Assembly (NCBI GenBank): GCA_017416765.1
Contig: JAFQBE010000019.1
Coordinates: 1 to 64,000, forward strand
DNA length: 64,000 nt
DNA from: Clostridia bacterium
GTDB taxonomy: Bacteria; Bacillota; Clostridia; Oscillospirales; Acutalibacteraceae
Direction: 5' to 3'
Part shown: in pieces, positions 26,234-34,418 of the stretch
Position numbering within the stretch: position 1 is the first letter of the stretch
Layout of the letters: every line of letters starts with the position of its first letter
Program-made: the position numbers and the translations under genes
The notes under the pieces: generated by a model
What the model was told of the DNA's origin: nothing
Database searches by the model: none
What the model saw: only the letters and a program-made list of their open reading frames with translations

Positions 26234-27901
26234 ATGTCAAAGTCAAGAAAAATACTTCTTGCCGTTGTCGCTGTGGTAATAGTCGGTCTGCTTGTTTATG
26301 CAGGTATTTCCGGCGGTGCTATGGCAACTGCTCCCTGTGTTGATTGCGCAGGTGCAGGTCTTGTTGACGGCGCAGATTGTGAAACCTGTGCAGGTGCAGG
26401 CGAGGTTACGGCTTCCTGGTGGGCTCTTGTTCCCCCGGTTATAGCTATCGGTCTTGCTCTTGTAACCAAAGAGGTTTACAGTTCTCTGTTCATCGGTATC
26501 CTTTCAGGTGCACTTATCGGTGCAAACTTCAGCTTCACCGGCACTATGGATATTCTCACAAACGATGGTCTTATTTCAGCCGTTTCCGGTACAGCAGGCA
26601 TCTTTGTATTCCTTGTTGTTCTCGGTGTGCTTGTTGCCCTTGTCAATAAGTCGGGCGGTTCTGCCGCTTTCGGCCGCTGGGCAGAAAAGAATATCAAATC
26701 CCGCACAGGTGCTATGCTTGCTACCTTTGCGCTTGGTGTTCTGATTTTTATTGATGACTATTTCAACTGCCTTACAGTCGGTTCGGTTATGCGCCCTGTA
26801 GCAGACAGCCACAAGGTTTCCCGTGCAAAGCTTTCCTACATTATTGATGCTACTGCAGCACCCATCTGTATGATAGCTCCCATTTCTTCATGGGCAGCCG
26901 CTGTTTCTTCCTATGCACCCGAGGGTGAAGGTCTTGCTCTGTTTATCAAGGCTATTCCCTTCAATTTCTATTCGCTTCTCACACTTGTATTCATTGTAGC
27001 AATTTCATTCATGAAATTTGATTACGGTCCGATGAAGCTTCACGAGTTCAACGCTCAAAAGCACGGTGACCTTTACACAAGCGGTGAAAAGGCAGAGGTT
27101 GCAGAAGAAGGATTTAACCCCAAGGGTAAGGTTCTTGACCTTGTTCTTCCCATTATCGTTCTTATCGTATGTTGCGTATTTGCCCTTCTTTATGTCGGCG
27201 GAATTTTTGACGGTGCAGGTTTTGTTGATTCTTTTGCAAATACCGATGCTACGGTCGGTCTTCCCTGGGGCAGCATTATTGCTCTTGTTTTCGCAATTGC
27301 TTATTTCGTACTTCGCAAGGTTGTTACAGTTAAGGAAGCTATGGAATGTATTCCCAAGGGCTTTATTGCCATGGTTCCCGCAATCCTTATCCTTACCTTT
27401 GCTACAGCCCTCAAGAATATGACAGGTATTCTTGGTGCACAGCCCTTTGTTAACGATGTAATGACAGGTGCGGCAGGCAATTTTGCTAACTTCCTTCCCG
27501 CTATCATCTTCCTTGTTGCTTGCTTCATTTCTTTCTCAACAGGTACATCATGGGGCACATTCGGTATTCTTATTCCCATCGTTACAATCATTTTTGAAAC
27601 AGGCGACCCGCTTCAGATTGTTGCTATGTCTGCCTGCCTTGCAGGTTCAGTCTGCGGCGACCATTGCTCACCCATTTCCGATACAACAATCATGTCCTCC
27701 GCAGGCGGTCAGTGTAACCACCTTAACCACGTTTCAACCCAGCTTCCCTATGCTCTTACAGTTGCAGCGGTTTCCTTTGTAGGTTATATTCTTGCCGGCT
27801 TTATCCAGAACGCAGTTATCGTTCTTCCCATTATGATTGTTATCATGCTTGCAGTTCTTTTTGTAATCAAAATGGCTACAGCAAAGAAACCCGTAAAATA
27901 A
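26234..27901 (+). CDS. NhaC-family Na+/H+ antiporter-like transporter, probable lysine transporter
   Basis: 555 aa polytopic membrane protein of the NhaC superfamily (LIFIDDYFNCLTVGSVMRPV, SFSTGTSWGTFGI, AGSVCGDHCSPISDTT). Lysine riboswitch-controlled NhaC proteins have been proposed to carry lysine (established comparative-genomics inference), and the L box directly upstream supports that here. Unusually, between the first helix (residues 7-28) and the second lies CVDCAGAG (35-42) and CETCAGAG (49-56), two CxxCxGxG motifs as in the DnaJ zinc-finger domain, enough to bind one zinc. AGGAG is 9 nt upstream of the ATG. Ion coupling and substrate are not shown by the sequence. Confidence 0.88.
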   Translation: MSKSRKILLAVVAVVIVGLLVYAGISGGAMATAPCVDCAGAGLVDGADCETCAGAGEVTASWWALVPPVIAIGLALVTKEVYSSLFIGILSGALIGANFSFTGTMDILTNDGLISAVSGTAGIFVFLVVLGVLVALVNKSGGSAAFGRWAEKNIKSRTGAMLATFALGVLIFIDDYFNCLTVGSVMRPVADSHKVSRAKLSYIIDATAAPICMIAPISSWAAAVSSYAPEGEGLALFIKAIPFNFYSLLTLVFIVAISFMKFDYGPMKLHEFNAQKHGDLYTSGEKAEVAEEGFNPKGKVLDLVLPIIVLIVCCVFALLYVGGIFDGAGFVDSFANTDATVGLPWGSIIALVFAIAYFVLRKVVTVKEAMECIPKGFIAMVPAILILTFATALKNMTGILGAQPFVNDVMTGAAGNFANFLPAIIFLVACFISFSTGTSWGTFGILIPIVTIIFETGDPLQIVAMSACLAGSVCGDHCSPISDTTIMSSAGGQCNHLNHVSTQLPYALTVAAVSFVGYILAGFIQNAVIVLPIMIVIMLAVLFVIKMATAKKPVK

Positions 27902-27919
27902 TAGGATATAATTTAATTA

Positions 27920-27957
27920 ACGGCGGTACAGCACTCAAAGCTGTACCGCCGTTTTTA
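27920..27957. terminator. Bidirectional terminator, overlaps 3' end of the symporter gene
   Basis: A 13-bp perfect stem, ACGGCGGTACAGC (27920-27932) with GCTGTACCGCCGT (27940-27952), is followed by TTTTAT on the plus strand and by TTAATTA on the minus. The right arm encodes the last codons of the minus-strand symporter, so the convergent genes share it. Confidence 0.85.
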
Positions 27958-29257
27958 TATGCGGTATTATATGCTTTTTTAGTTTCCATATTGCCGCTAA
28001 ATTCGGTATTGCCATAAGTGCGTTGAATATGTCTGACAGCGCCCATACTGTATCAAGCTGTATGCACGCACCTGCAACAATGCAGATAAGATAAACACAG
28101 CGGTACAGCCATGTTCGTTTTTCGCCCAATATATATTCTGCTGCTTTTTCGCCGTAATAGCTCCAGCCTGTTACAGTTGCAAAGGCAAAAAGGCAAAGCG
28201 AAATGCAGATAAAAATACCGGAATAGTTTCCGAAAATATCTGCAAAGGTATTAACACACATTTCAACAGGGGATAGTGCAGTATTTGTTGCGTTGCCGCT
28301 TGTGAGTAACGCAAGCGCGGTTAAGCTGCACATCAGTACCGTGTCAATAAAAACTTCCGTTATTCCCCACAATCCCTGCCTTGCAGGCGAATCAACATCA
28401 GCGGCGGAATGAACAATAGGGGACGACCCAAGTCCTGCTTCGTTTGAAAATACACCTCTCGCAACGCCAAGCTTTATTGCCTTGCTTACTGTGTAACCCG
28501 ATATGCCTGCGGCAGCACTCCTGAACCCGAATGCGCTTTCAAATATCAGCTTTATGCTGGGCAGAATATGATTGCAGTTTTTTATAATTACAGCAAACAA
28601 CGCGAATATAACAATAGCCGACAGCGGCGGAATTATTTTTTCTGTAACCTTTGAAATGCGGTTCACACCGCCGATTATAACCATTCCAACTACCGCCGCA
28701 ACTGCAACACCAACAGCCAAGGGCGCAGCCTTTGTCTGCTCGTTAAGCGTTACGGCTATAGTGTTAACCTGCGTCATGTTTCCCATGCCGAGCGAAGCAC
28801 CTATACAAAAAATGCAGAATAAAACAGAAGCCTTTTTGCCCAAAGCCTTTTCTATGTAGTTTATTGAACCGCCTGTCCATTCGTTTTTTCCATTTTTTTC
28901 GCGGTAAATTATGCCGAGTGTGTTTTCGGCAAAAGCTGTCATTTCACCCAGTATGGCGGATATTATCATCCAAAGCACAGCCCCCGGTCCGCCAAGTGCC
29001 AGCGCAGAAGCAACGCCTATTATATTGCCTGTACCCATGCATGCCGCAAGTGCCGCAGATAGCGCGGCATAGGGCGAAATGCCATCCTTGCAGTCGCTGT
29101 TTTTCATATTGCCGAAGGTAGCACGGAAAATTTTTATCGGGTGGCGTATCTGCAAAAATCCCGACCTTGCCGTGAAATAAAGCCCCGTACCCATAAACCA
29201 CGCAAGTATCAGCGGATTCCAGCAAAGCTCTTGCAACTTGAAAAATAATACGGACAT
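27935..29257 (-). CDS. Sodium:alanine symporter family protein (AGCS)
   Basis: 440 aa with about ten membrane helices; imports alanine or glycine with sodium. Family landmarks: PYAALSAALAACMGTGNIIGVA near residue 65, GGPGAVLWMIISAILGEMTAFAE, GGSINYIEKALGK, GVARGVFSNEAGLGSSPIVHSAA and TGWSYYGEKAAEYILG. It begins with a short N-terminal region (FTARSGFLQIRHP). It starts about 85 nt from the divergent GNAT gene. It ends inside a shared terminator hairpin. Confidence 0.93.
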   Translation of the reverse strand: MSVLFFKLQELCWNPLILAWFMGTGLYFTARSGFLQIRHPIKIFRATFGNMKNSDCKDGISPYAALSAALAACMGTGNIIGVASALALGGPGAVLWMIISAILGEMTAFAENTLGIIYREKNGKNEWTGGSINYIEKALGKKASVLFCIFCIGASLGMGNMTQVNTIAVTLNEQTKAAPLAVGVAVAAVVGMVIIGGVNRISKVTEKIIPPLSAIVIFALFAVIIKNCNHILPSIKLIFESAFGFRSAAAGISGYTVSKAIKLGVARGVFSNEAGLGSSPIVHSAADVDSPARQGLWGITEVFIDTVLMCSLTALALLTSGNATNTALSPVEMCVNTFADIFGNYSGIFICISLCLFAFATVTGWSYYGEKAAEYILGEKRTWLYRCVYLICIVAGACIQLDTVWALSDIFNALMAIPNLAAIWKLKKHIIPHIKTAVQL

Positions 29258-29361
29258 AATTTGTTCCTCTAAATTTATAAAATATCTCTTTATATTTTCT
29301 GTAATGTGTTGTATTATTAATATGCGAAATTAATCAGCCGTATGAAATTGGAGTGGTAAAA

Positions 29362-29799
29362 ATGGTAAGAGAAGCACAGTACGGGGATTTAAATGGAATT
29401 TTGAATCTGTATTTGCATTTGCACGAAAGCTCTGTGCCGGAAGAATCCGGAAATCTGAAAAATATGTGGGATGAAATTATGGCTAACGAGGCTTATCACC
29501 TGATAGTTTATGAAAAATACGGTAAAATTGTTTCTTCCTGCGTTTGTGTCATCGTTCCTAATTTAACAAGAAAAGTGCGTAAATACGCTTTGATAGAAAA
29601 TGTTGTTACCCATAAGGGCTACAGAGGGAAAGGTTATGCAACGCAATGCCTTGCTTTTGCAAAGAAAATAGCTGTTGATAATAATTGTTATAAATTGATG
29701 CTGATTACAGGCTCACAGGAAGAAACAACATTGCAGTTTTATAAAAATGCAGGCTACAGCAGTGATGGTAAAACAGCATTTGTTCAATGGATGGAGTAG
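29362..29799 (+). CDS. GNAT-family N-acetyltransferase
   Basis: 145 aa acetyl-CoA-dependent N-acyltransferase. The acetyl-CoA-binding segment is VVTHKGYRGKGYATQCLAFA (Q/R-x-x-G-x-G/A type), followed by the C-terminal LITGSQEETTLQFYKNAGY helix and turn. The ATG at 29362 has GGAG 8 nt upstream; GTG at 29353 is an unlikely alternative. It is followed after 12 nt by the esterase gene, so they are probably cotranscribed. Substrate unknown. Confidence 0.88.
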   Translation: MVREAQYGDLNGILNLYLHLHESSVPEESGNLKNMWDEIMANEAYHLIVYEKYGKIVSSCVCVIVPNLTRKVRKYALIENVVTHKGYRGKGYATQCLAFAKKIAVDNNCYKLMLITGSQEETTLQFYKNAGYSSDGKTAFVQWME

Positions 29800-29811
29800 G
29801 AGGGATTTATA

Positions 29812-30972
29812 ATGTGCCAATACTGTGTTGATAAAAATACAATAAAAGTTACAAAATATACGGTTGCGGGTAAACTGCCTGACCCGTTTTTGCTTGATGA
29901 CGGCAGCCGTGTAAAAACAAAGGAAGATTGGGCAAAACGCCGCGAGGAAATGTATAAAACTGCCGTTGAACTTCAATACGGCACAATGCCGCCAAAGCCC
30001 GAATTTTTGGAAATCGAACCGCTTTATATGAGCGTAGTTGAATCCTACAGGATTCACACCGGTACACGCGCAAAGCCGGTGGTTTTTACAATGTATGTCA
30101 AGGGTGCAGACAGAGATAATAAGCGCCCCGTTGTTATTGACGGCGACATGTGCTTTGACTATCCGTTTGATAAAAAATACACTTCAATTCTTACCGATAA
30201 CGGTATAACAATCTGCCTTTTCAACCGTTGTGAACTGGCGCATGATATTGATGAAAGAGGTATCGGCCACGGACAGCTTTACGAAACCTATCCCGAATAT
30301 ACCTTCGGTGCTTTGGGTGCATGGGCATGGGGCTATTCAAGGTGCGTTGATGCGCTTGAAAAGCTCGGAATTGTTGATATGAGCTGTATTGCTTTTACCG
30401 GTCATTCACGCGGCGGTAAAACTGCCGCACTTGCAGGTGTGCTTGATGAACGCGCCGCTATTGTAAACCCGAATGAAACATGTGCGGGTTCATGTGCCTG
30501 CTACCGTACCGCTATGTCTGCTATTGCAGAAGACGGTAATGAAAGACGAAGTGAAGAGCTTGCCGATTTGCTTGACCGTTTCCGTTTCTGGATGGGTCCC
30601 GAAATGTATAAATATGCAAACAACGAAGCTGAATTGCCTTTTGATGCGCATTTTATCAAGGCTATGGTTGCACCGCGCGTGCTGTTTGTTTCGGAAGCGG
30701 CAAGCGATATATGGGGCAATCCCATAGGTTCGTGGCATACAACAATGGCAGCAAAGGAAGTGTATAAATTCCTCGGTGCGGAAGAAAATCTGCTTTGGTA
30801 TTACCGCAAGGGCGTACACTTCCACCATCACCGTGACCTTGAAATGCTTGTAAATGTAATCCGCCATGTAAAATACGGCGAAGAACTCAATTCCTGCTAT
30901 TCAAAAACACCTTTTGAACAGCCTGAAATTATTTTCGATTGGAAAGCACCGGTTGAAGATTATTTTGAGTGA
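29812..30972 (+). CDS. CE15-like glucuronoyl esterase family protein
   Basis: 386 aa alpha/beta hydrolase resembling carbohydrate esterase family 15, whose members cleave the ester between glucuronic acid on xylan and lignin alcohols. Evidence is an N-terminal LPDPFLLDDGSRVKTKEDW, ELQYGTMP, AWAWGYSRCVDALEKLG, the nucleophile elbow GHSRGGKTA with Ser199 (CE15 usually reads GCSRxGK) and a histidine-rich GVHFHHHRDLE for the catalytic His. No signal peptide, so it would act in the cytoplasm. Related acetyl-ester hydrolases cannot be excluded. The ATG is preceded by GGAGG. Confidence 0.75.
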   Translation: MCQYCVDKNTIKVTKYTVAGKLPDPFLLDDGSRVKTKEDWAKRREEMYKTAVELQYGTMPPKPEFLEIEPLYMSVVESYRIHTGTRAKPVVFTMYVKGADRDNKRPVVIDGDMCFDYPFDKKYTSILTDNGITICLFNRCELAHDIDERGIGHGQLYETYPEYTFGALGAWAWGYSRCVDALEKLGIVDMSCIAFTGHSRGGKTAALAGVLDERAAIVNPNETCAGSCACYRTAMSAIAEDGNERRSEELADLLDRFRFWMGPEMYKYANNEAELPFDAHFIKAMVAPRVLFVSEAASDIWGNPIGSWHTTMAAKEVYKFLGAEENLLWYYRKGVHFHHHRDLEMLVNVIRHVKYGEELNSCYSKTPFEQPEIIFDWKAPVEDYFE

Positions 30973-30978
30973 ACCGAC

Positions 30979-31165
30979 AAATACAGTTTGTCAAACTGAA
31001 TTGAAAATTGAAAATGGAAAGTTGAAAATTAAGGGTCGCTTCGCTCCGAATTTATAAAATGTTGATTTAAAGCGATTATTATAATGGGTGAGGGCGAAGC
31101 CCTCCCACCATTTTACATTTTCAATTTTTCATTTTACATTGTTTGTCCCCGACAAACTGTAATTT
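30979..31165 (-). repeat. MITE-like repeat, copy B
   Basis: 187 bp in reverse orientation relative to copies A and C, and almost identical to C (59701-59888). Ends are TACAGTTTGTC- and GACAAACTGTAATTT-type inverted repeats; the inside carries GGAGGGCTTCGCCCTCACC and GGAGCGAAGCGACC. No ORF. It lies between the CE15-like gene and the paaK promoter and fills most of the otherwise gene-free 30973-31287. Confidence 0.85.
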
Positions 31166-31199
31166 GAACGGTCTTTGAAATATAAATATATAAATTCTA

Positions 31200-31228
31200 T
31201 TTACTTTTTTAAAGATTTTTGTTATTAT
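31200..31228 (+). promoter_or_regulatory. Probable promoter of the paaK unit
   Basis: TTTACT (31200-31205), 17-nt spacer, TATTAT (31223-31228). The start of the transcript can fold TATGCAGAGTA (31231-31241) with TACTCGCATA (31249-31258), a small 5' hairpin. Confidence 0.55.
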
Positions 31229-31287
31229 GATATGCAGAGTAATTTTTGTACTCGCATATACAGTTTTTTCAGGAAGTGAACTTTTAA

Positions 31288-32589
31288 ATGAACAATTACT
31301 ATCAGCCTGAAGCAGAGTGTGCTTCACGCGAACAAATCAAAGCCTGGCAGGATGAACGCCTTGTTGCCCAGGTTCAGCATGTATGGAACAATATTCCCTA
31401 CTACAAAAAGCTTATGGAAGAAAGAGGCGTTAAGCCTGAACATATCAAGGGCACGCAGGATTTGCATCTGCTTCCCTTCCTTACAAAGGATGACCTTCGT
31501 GAATGCTATCCCTACGGTCTGCTGGCTGAACCGCTTGAGAATTGCGTTCGTATTCAGTCCACAAGCGGTACAACAGGTAAGCGTGTAGTTGCTTTCTATA
31601 CACAGGACGATATAAACCTTTGGGAAGATTGCTGTGCCCGTGCACTGGTAGCTGCAGGCGCTTCAAAAAGCGATGTAGTTCAGGTTTCATACGGCTACGG
31701 TCTTTTTACAGGCGGTCCCGGTCTCAACGGCGGTTCTCATAAGGTTGGCTGTCTTACTCTTCCGATGTCTTCGGGTAATACTGACAGACAGATTCAGTTT
31801 ATGACCGACCTTGGTGCAACAATTATCTGCTGTACTCCGTCATATGCCGCATACCTTGCTGAAACAATTGAAGAAATGGGCGTTAAGGATAAAATTAAGC
31901 TCAAGGCAGGTATATTCGGTGCGGAAGCATGGACTCAGGAAATGCGCGAGGATATTCAGAACCGTCTTGGCATCAAGGCTTATGATATTTACGGTCTGAC
32001 TGAAATTTCCGGTCCCGGTGTTTCGTTTGAATGCTGTGAACAGGGCGGTATGCATATAAATGAGGATCACTTCATTCCCGAAATCATAAACCCCAAAACA
32101 GGCGAAGTCCTTCCCTATGGCGAAAAAGGTGAGCTTGTTTTCACATCCATTACAAAAAAAGCGTTCCCGCTTCTCCGTTACCGAACAAAGGATATCTGTG
32201 TTCTCAATCCCGAACCCTGTGCCTGTGGAAGAACACTTATCCGTATGAGTAAGCCCATGGGCAGAAGCGACGATATGCTTATTGTCAAGGGTGTCAATGT
32301 ATTCCCGTCACAGATTGAAACTGTGCTTCTCAATAAGGGCTATCCTGCAAACTATCAGATTATTGTCAGCCGCGAAGGCTACAGCGACCAGCTTGAAGTG
32401 AATGTTGAAATGACTCCCGAAATGTTCTCCGATAACCTTGCAGAAATCTCAGCAAAGGAAAAGGAACTTGTAGAAGCACTTAAAGCCATGCTCGGCATTT
32501 ACGCAAAGGTCCGCCTTGTTGCACCCAAAACAATTACCCGCAGCGAAGGTAAGGCTGTACGCGTAATTGACAAGCGTAACCTTTATTGA
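31288..32589 (+). CDS. paaK: Phenylacetate--CoA ligase family protein
   Basis: 433 aa ANL-superfamily adenylate-forming enzyme that activates phenylacetate or a related aryl acid to its CoA thioester. The ATP-binding loop is IQSTSGTTGKRVV; then YGLTEISGPGVSFEC (adenylate site), RYRTKDICVL and the C-terminal subdomain with GRSDDMLIVKGVNVFPSQIE and SEGKAVRV. The length fits PaaK. It is followed 18 nt later by a double-ACT protein, a pairing common in anaerobic Clostridia and archaea, where it goes with fermentation of aromatic amino acids to aryl acids. No 2-oxoacid:ferredoxin oxidoreductase is in the window, so the exact acid is inferred. Confidence 0.9.
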   Translation: MNNYYQPEAECASREQIKAWQDERLVAQVQHVWNNIPYYKKLMEERGVKPEHIKGTQDLHLLPFLTKDDLRECYPYGLLAEPLENCVRIQSTSGTTGKRVVAFYTQDDINLWEDCCARALVAAGASKSDVVQVSYGYGLFTGGPGLNGGSHKVGCLTLPMSSGNTDRQIQFMTDLGATIICCTPSYAAYLAETIEEMGVKDKIKLKAGIFGAEAWTQEMREDIQNRLGIKAYDIYGLTEISGPGVSFECCEQGGMHINEDHFIPEIINPKTGEVLPYGEKGELVFTSITKKAFPLLRYRTKDICVLNPEPCACGRTLIRMSKPMGRSDDMLIVKGVNVFPSQIETVLLNKGYPANYQIIVSREGYSDQLEVNVEMTPEMFSDNLAEISAKEKELVEALKAMLGIYAKVRLVAPKTITRSEGKAVRVIDKRNLY

Positions 32590-32607
32590 TAAAAGGAGGA
32601 AACAGAA

Positions 32608-33033
32608 ATGTCAGTTAAACAGATTTCCGCTTTTGTAGAAAACAAACCCGGTCAGCTTGCAAAGTTTACCGAGATTCTCAATAACCACGGCATTGATATG
32701 CGCGCACTTTCCCTTGCAGAAACGGAAGATTTCGGTATTGTCAGAATAATTACGGACGATTCATATAAAACCGCAACAGTTCTTAAAGATGAAGGCTATA
32801 TCTTCTCAATAACTCAGGTGCTTGCTGTCGAAATTCCCGATACACCGGGCGGACTTTTCCAGGTTCTCAATGTTCTCAGGGAAAAGGATATCAATGTTGA
32901 CTATATGTATGCATTTACTGCAAGGAAGCAGGATGTTGCTTATATGATTTTCCGTGTTGCAGATAACGATGCCGCTACAGAAGTGCTCAGGCAAAACGGT
33001 ATCCATCTTCTTGAACCGGATGATATTGATTGA
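32608..33033 (+). CDS. Tandem ACT-domain protein
   Basis: 141 aa made of two ACT folds (residues about 4-65, beginning ISAFVENKPGQLAKFTEILN, and about 72-135, with IPDTPGGLFQVLNVLREKDI). ACT domains bind amino acids; with no enzyme domain attached, this protein probably senses an aromatic amino acid or aryl acid and modulates the neighbouring PaaK (inference from position). A strong AAGGAGG ribosome site is present. Confidence 0.85.
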   Translation: MSVKQISAFVENKPGQLAKFTEILNNHGIDMRALSLAETEDFGIVRIITDDSYKTATVLKDEGYIFSITQVLAVEIPDTPGGLFQVLNVLREKDINVDYMYAFTARKQDVAYMIFRVADNDAATEVLRQNGIHLLEPDDID

Positions 33034-33072
33034 TTTTTCAGCAATTGAACTTTAATGAAAGGGTAAACGGAA

Positions 33073-33801
33073 ATGTCAGAGAGAATCGTAATTACCTCAG
33101 GTAAGGGCGGTGTCGGCAAATCTTCGATAACCGCAGGTCTTGCATGTGCGTTACAGCGCAGGGGTCACAGCGTTCTTGTTGTGGATTGCGATATCGGTTT
33201 GTCCAGCCTTGATATTATTCTCGGCGCAAAATCGGATATGCTTTTCAACTGGGGCGATATTATCTGTTCGCGTTGCAGCAGCGATGCGGCTCTTACCGAA
33301 ACGGGCTACGGTTCTGTTCTGCTTTGCGCACCCAAGCGTTTTGAACCTGAATATACCGAGCAGGCTATGCAAAGCCTTGCGCAGGAGTATGAAGAACGGT
33401 TCGACTATATTATTTTCGATTCACCCGCAGGCTTGGGTACAGGCTTTAAGCTTGCAGCAGCCGCAGCAAATAAAGCAATTGTTGTTTCCACACCTGATGA
33501 AGTCTGTGTGCGCAGTGCAGCAGCCGCGGCAGATAGCCTTTCGGAATTCGGAATAGCTGAAAGCAGACTTATTATCAACCGCTTTGAGCGCAAGGCAACA
33601 ACAAAGGGCAAGCTGCTAAATGTGGATGATGTAATTGATTCTACTCGCCTTAGGCTTATCGGTGTTGTACCGAATGACAGGAATGTTATGTTCAATATGT
33701 GCTGCGGTAAACCGCTCCCCGAGAAAAGCTCTGCGGCGCAGGCTTTTAAGCGCATAGCCGGAAGAATGGACGGAGAGCGCGTGTATTTGGTTATAACTTA
33801 A
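33073..33801 (+). CDS. MinD/ParA-type ATPase
   Basis: 242 aa P-loop ATPase with the deviant Walker A GKGGVGKSS (residues 10-18), VVDCDIGLSSLDIILG (switch I), YIIFDSPAG (Walker B) and STPDEVCVRSAAAAAD. All are closest to MinD, which positions the division site. It ends soon after the last fold helix with RMDGERVYLVIT and lacks the usual C-terminal amphipathic membrane-targeting helix of MinD (families reach about 265 aa). No minC or minE adjoins. It may be a MinD relative with another cargo. Confidence 0.82.
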   Translation: MSERIVITSGKGGVGKSSITAGLACALQRRGHSVLVVDCDIGLSSLDIILGAKSDMLFNWGDIICSRCSSDAALTETGYGSVLLCAPKRFEPEYTEQAMQSLAQEYEERFDYIIFDSPAGLGTGFKLAAAAANKAIVVSTPDEVCVRSAAAAADSLSEFGIAESRLIINRFERKATTKGKLLNVDDVIDSTRLRLIGVVPNDRNVMFNMCCGKPLPEKSSAAQAFKRIAGRMDGERVYLVIT

Positions 33802-33829
33802 AAAAATTATAATATAATAAAAATTATAT

Positions 33830-33858
33830 TTGACTAAAATGGCTTTTTTTGGTAAAAT
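33830..33858 (+). promoter_or_regulatory. Promoter of mgsA
   Basis: TTGACT (33830-33835), 17-nt spacer, TAAAAT (33853-33858), about 65 nt before the chosen ATG at 33927. It shows that the longer frame starting at 33879 is not needed. Confidence 0.65.
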
Positions 33859-33926
33859 ATGATAAATAGTAAGGAATAGTGTTTCTTATTTCAAAAAATT
33901 GCGGTAAACAGGAAAGGAAAAGGTAT

Positions 33927-34331
33927 ATGAACATTGCTTTAATCGCGCATGATGCAAAGAAAGAACTTATGACCCAGTTTTGCATTGCTTACTGCGGTAT
34001 TCTCAGCAGACACGCACTTTGCGCAACCGGTACTACCGGCAAGCTCATAAGCGAAGCAACAGGTCTTAAAATCCAGAGCTTTCTAAGCGGTTCACAGGGC
34101 GGCGACCAGCAGATTGCGGCACGAATAGCCTGCAACGAAATTGACTTGCTTCTCCTTTTCCGTGACCCGCTTAATCCAAAACCGCACGAGCCCAATGAAG
34201 CAACGCTTTTAAGGCTGTGCGATGTACACAATATTCCCGTAGCTACCAATATCGCTACAGCTGAGGCGATTATCCACAGCCTTGAACGCGGCGACCTTGA
34301 CTGGCGCGATATAGTTAACCCCAAGTCATAA
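33927..34331 (+). CDS. mgsA: Methylglyoxal synthase
   Basis: Converts dihydroxyacetone phosphate to methylglyoxal and phosphate, a glycolytic bypass used under phosphate limitation. 134 aa with [22 protein letters not shown] (phosphate site), [31 protein letters not shown] (catalytic Asp) and [11 protein letters not shown] with its conserved histidine. Full length for the family. The ATG at 33927 has AAAGGAAAAGG just upstream. Confidence 0.95.
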   Translation: MNIALIAHDAKKELMTQFCIAYCGILSRHALCATGTTGKLISEATGLKIQSFLSGSQGGDQQIAARIACNEIDLLLLFRDPLNPKPHEPNEATLLRLCDVHNIPVATNIATAEAIIHSLERGDLDWRDIVNPKS

Positions 34332-34341
34332 AACAGTATCG

Positions 34342-34366
34342 GGGCGGACAACTTGCTTGTCCGCCC
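34342..34366 (+). terminator. Hairpin after mgsA, weak terminator
   Basis: A 10-bp perfect stem, GGGCGGACAA (34342-34351) with TTGTCCGCCC (34357-34366), has a 5-nt loop. The following sequence (TGTAGCTATATTTT) has no immediate U tract, so termination is likely partial. Confidence 0.5.
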
Positions 34367-34418
34367 TGTAGCTATATTTTAAATACATTTTTCACCACTT
34401 GCGAAAGGATATTTTACA

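Noticed and set aside
34332..34418. T-box upstream of hisS
   Set aside because: Only 87 nt lie between mgsA and hisS, with one hairpin and no T-box sequence (AGGGTGG) or specifier loop.
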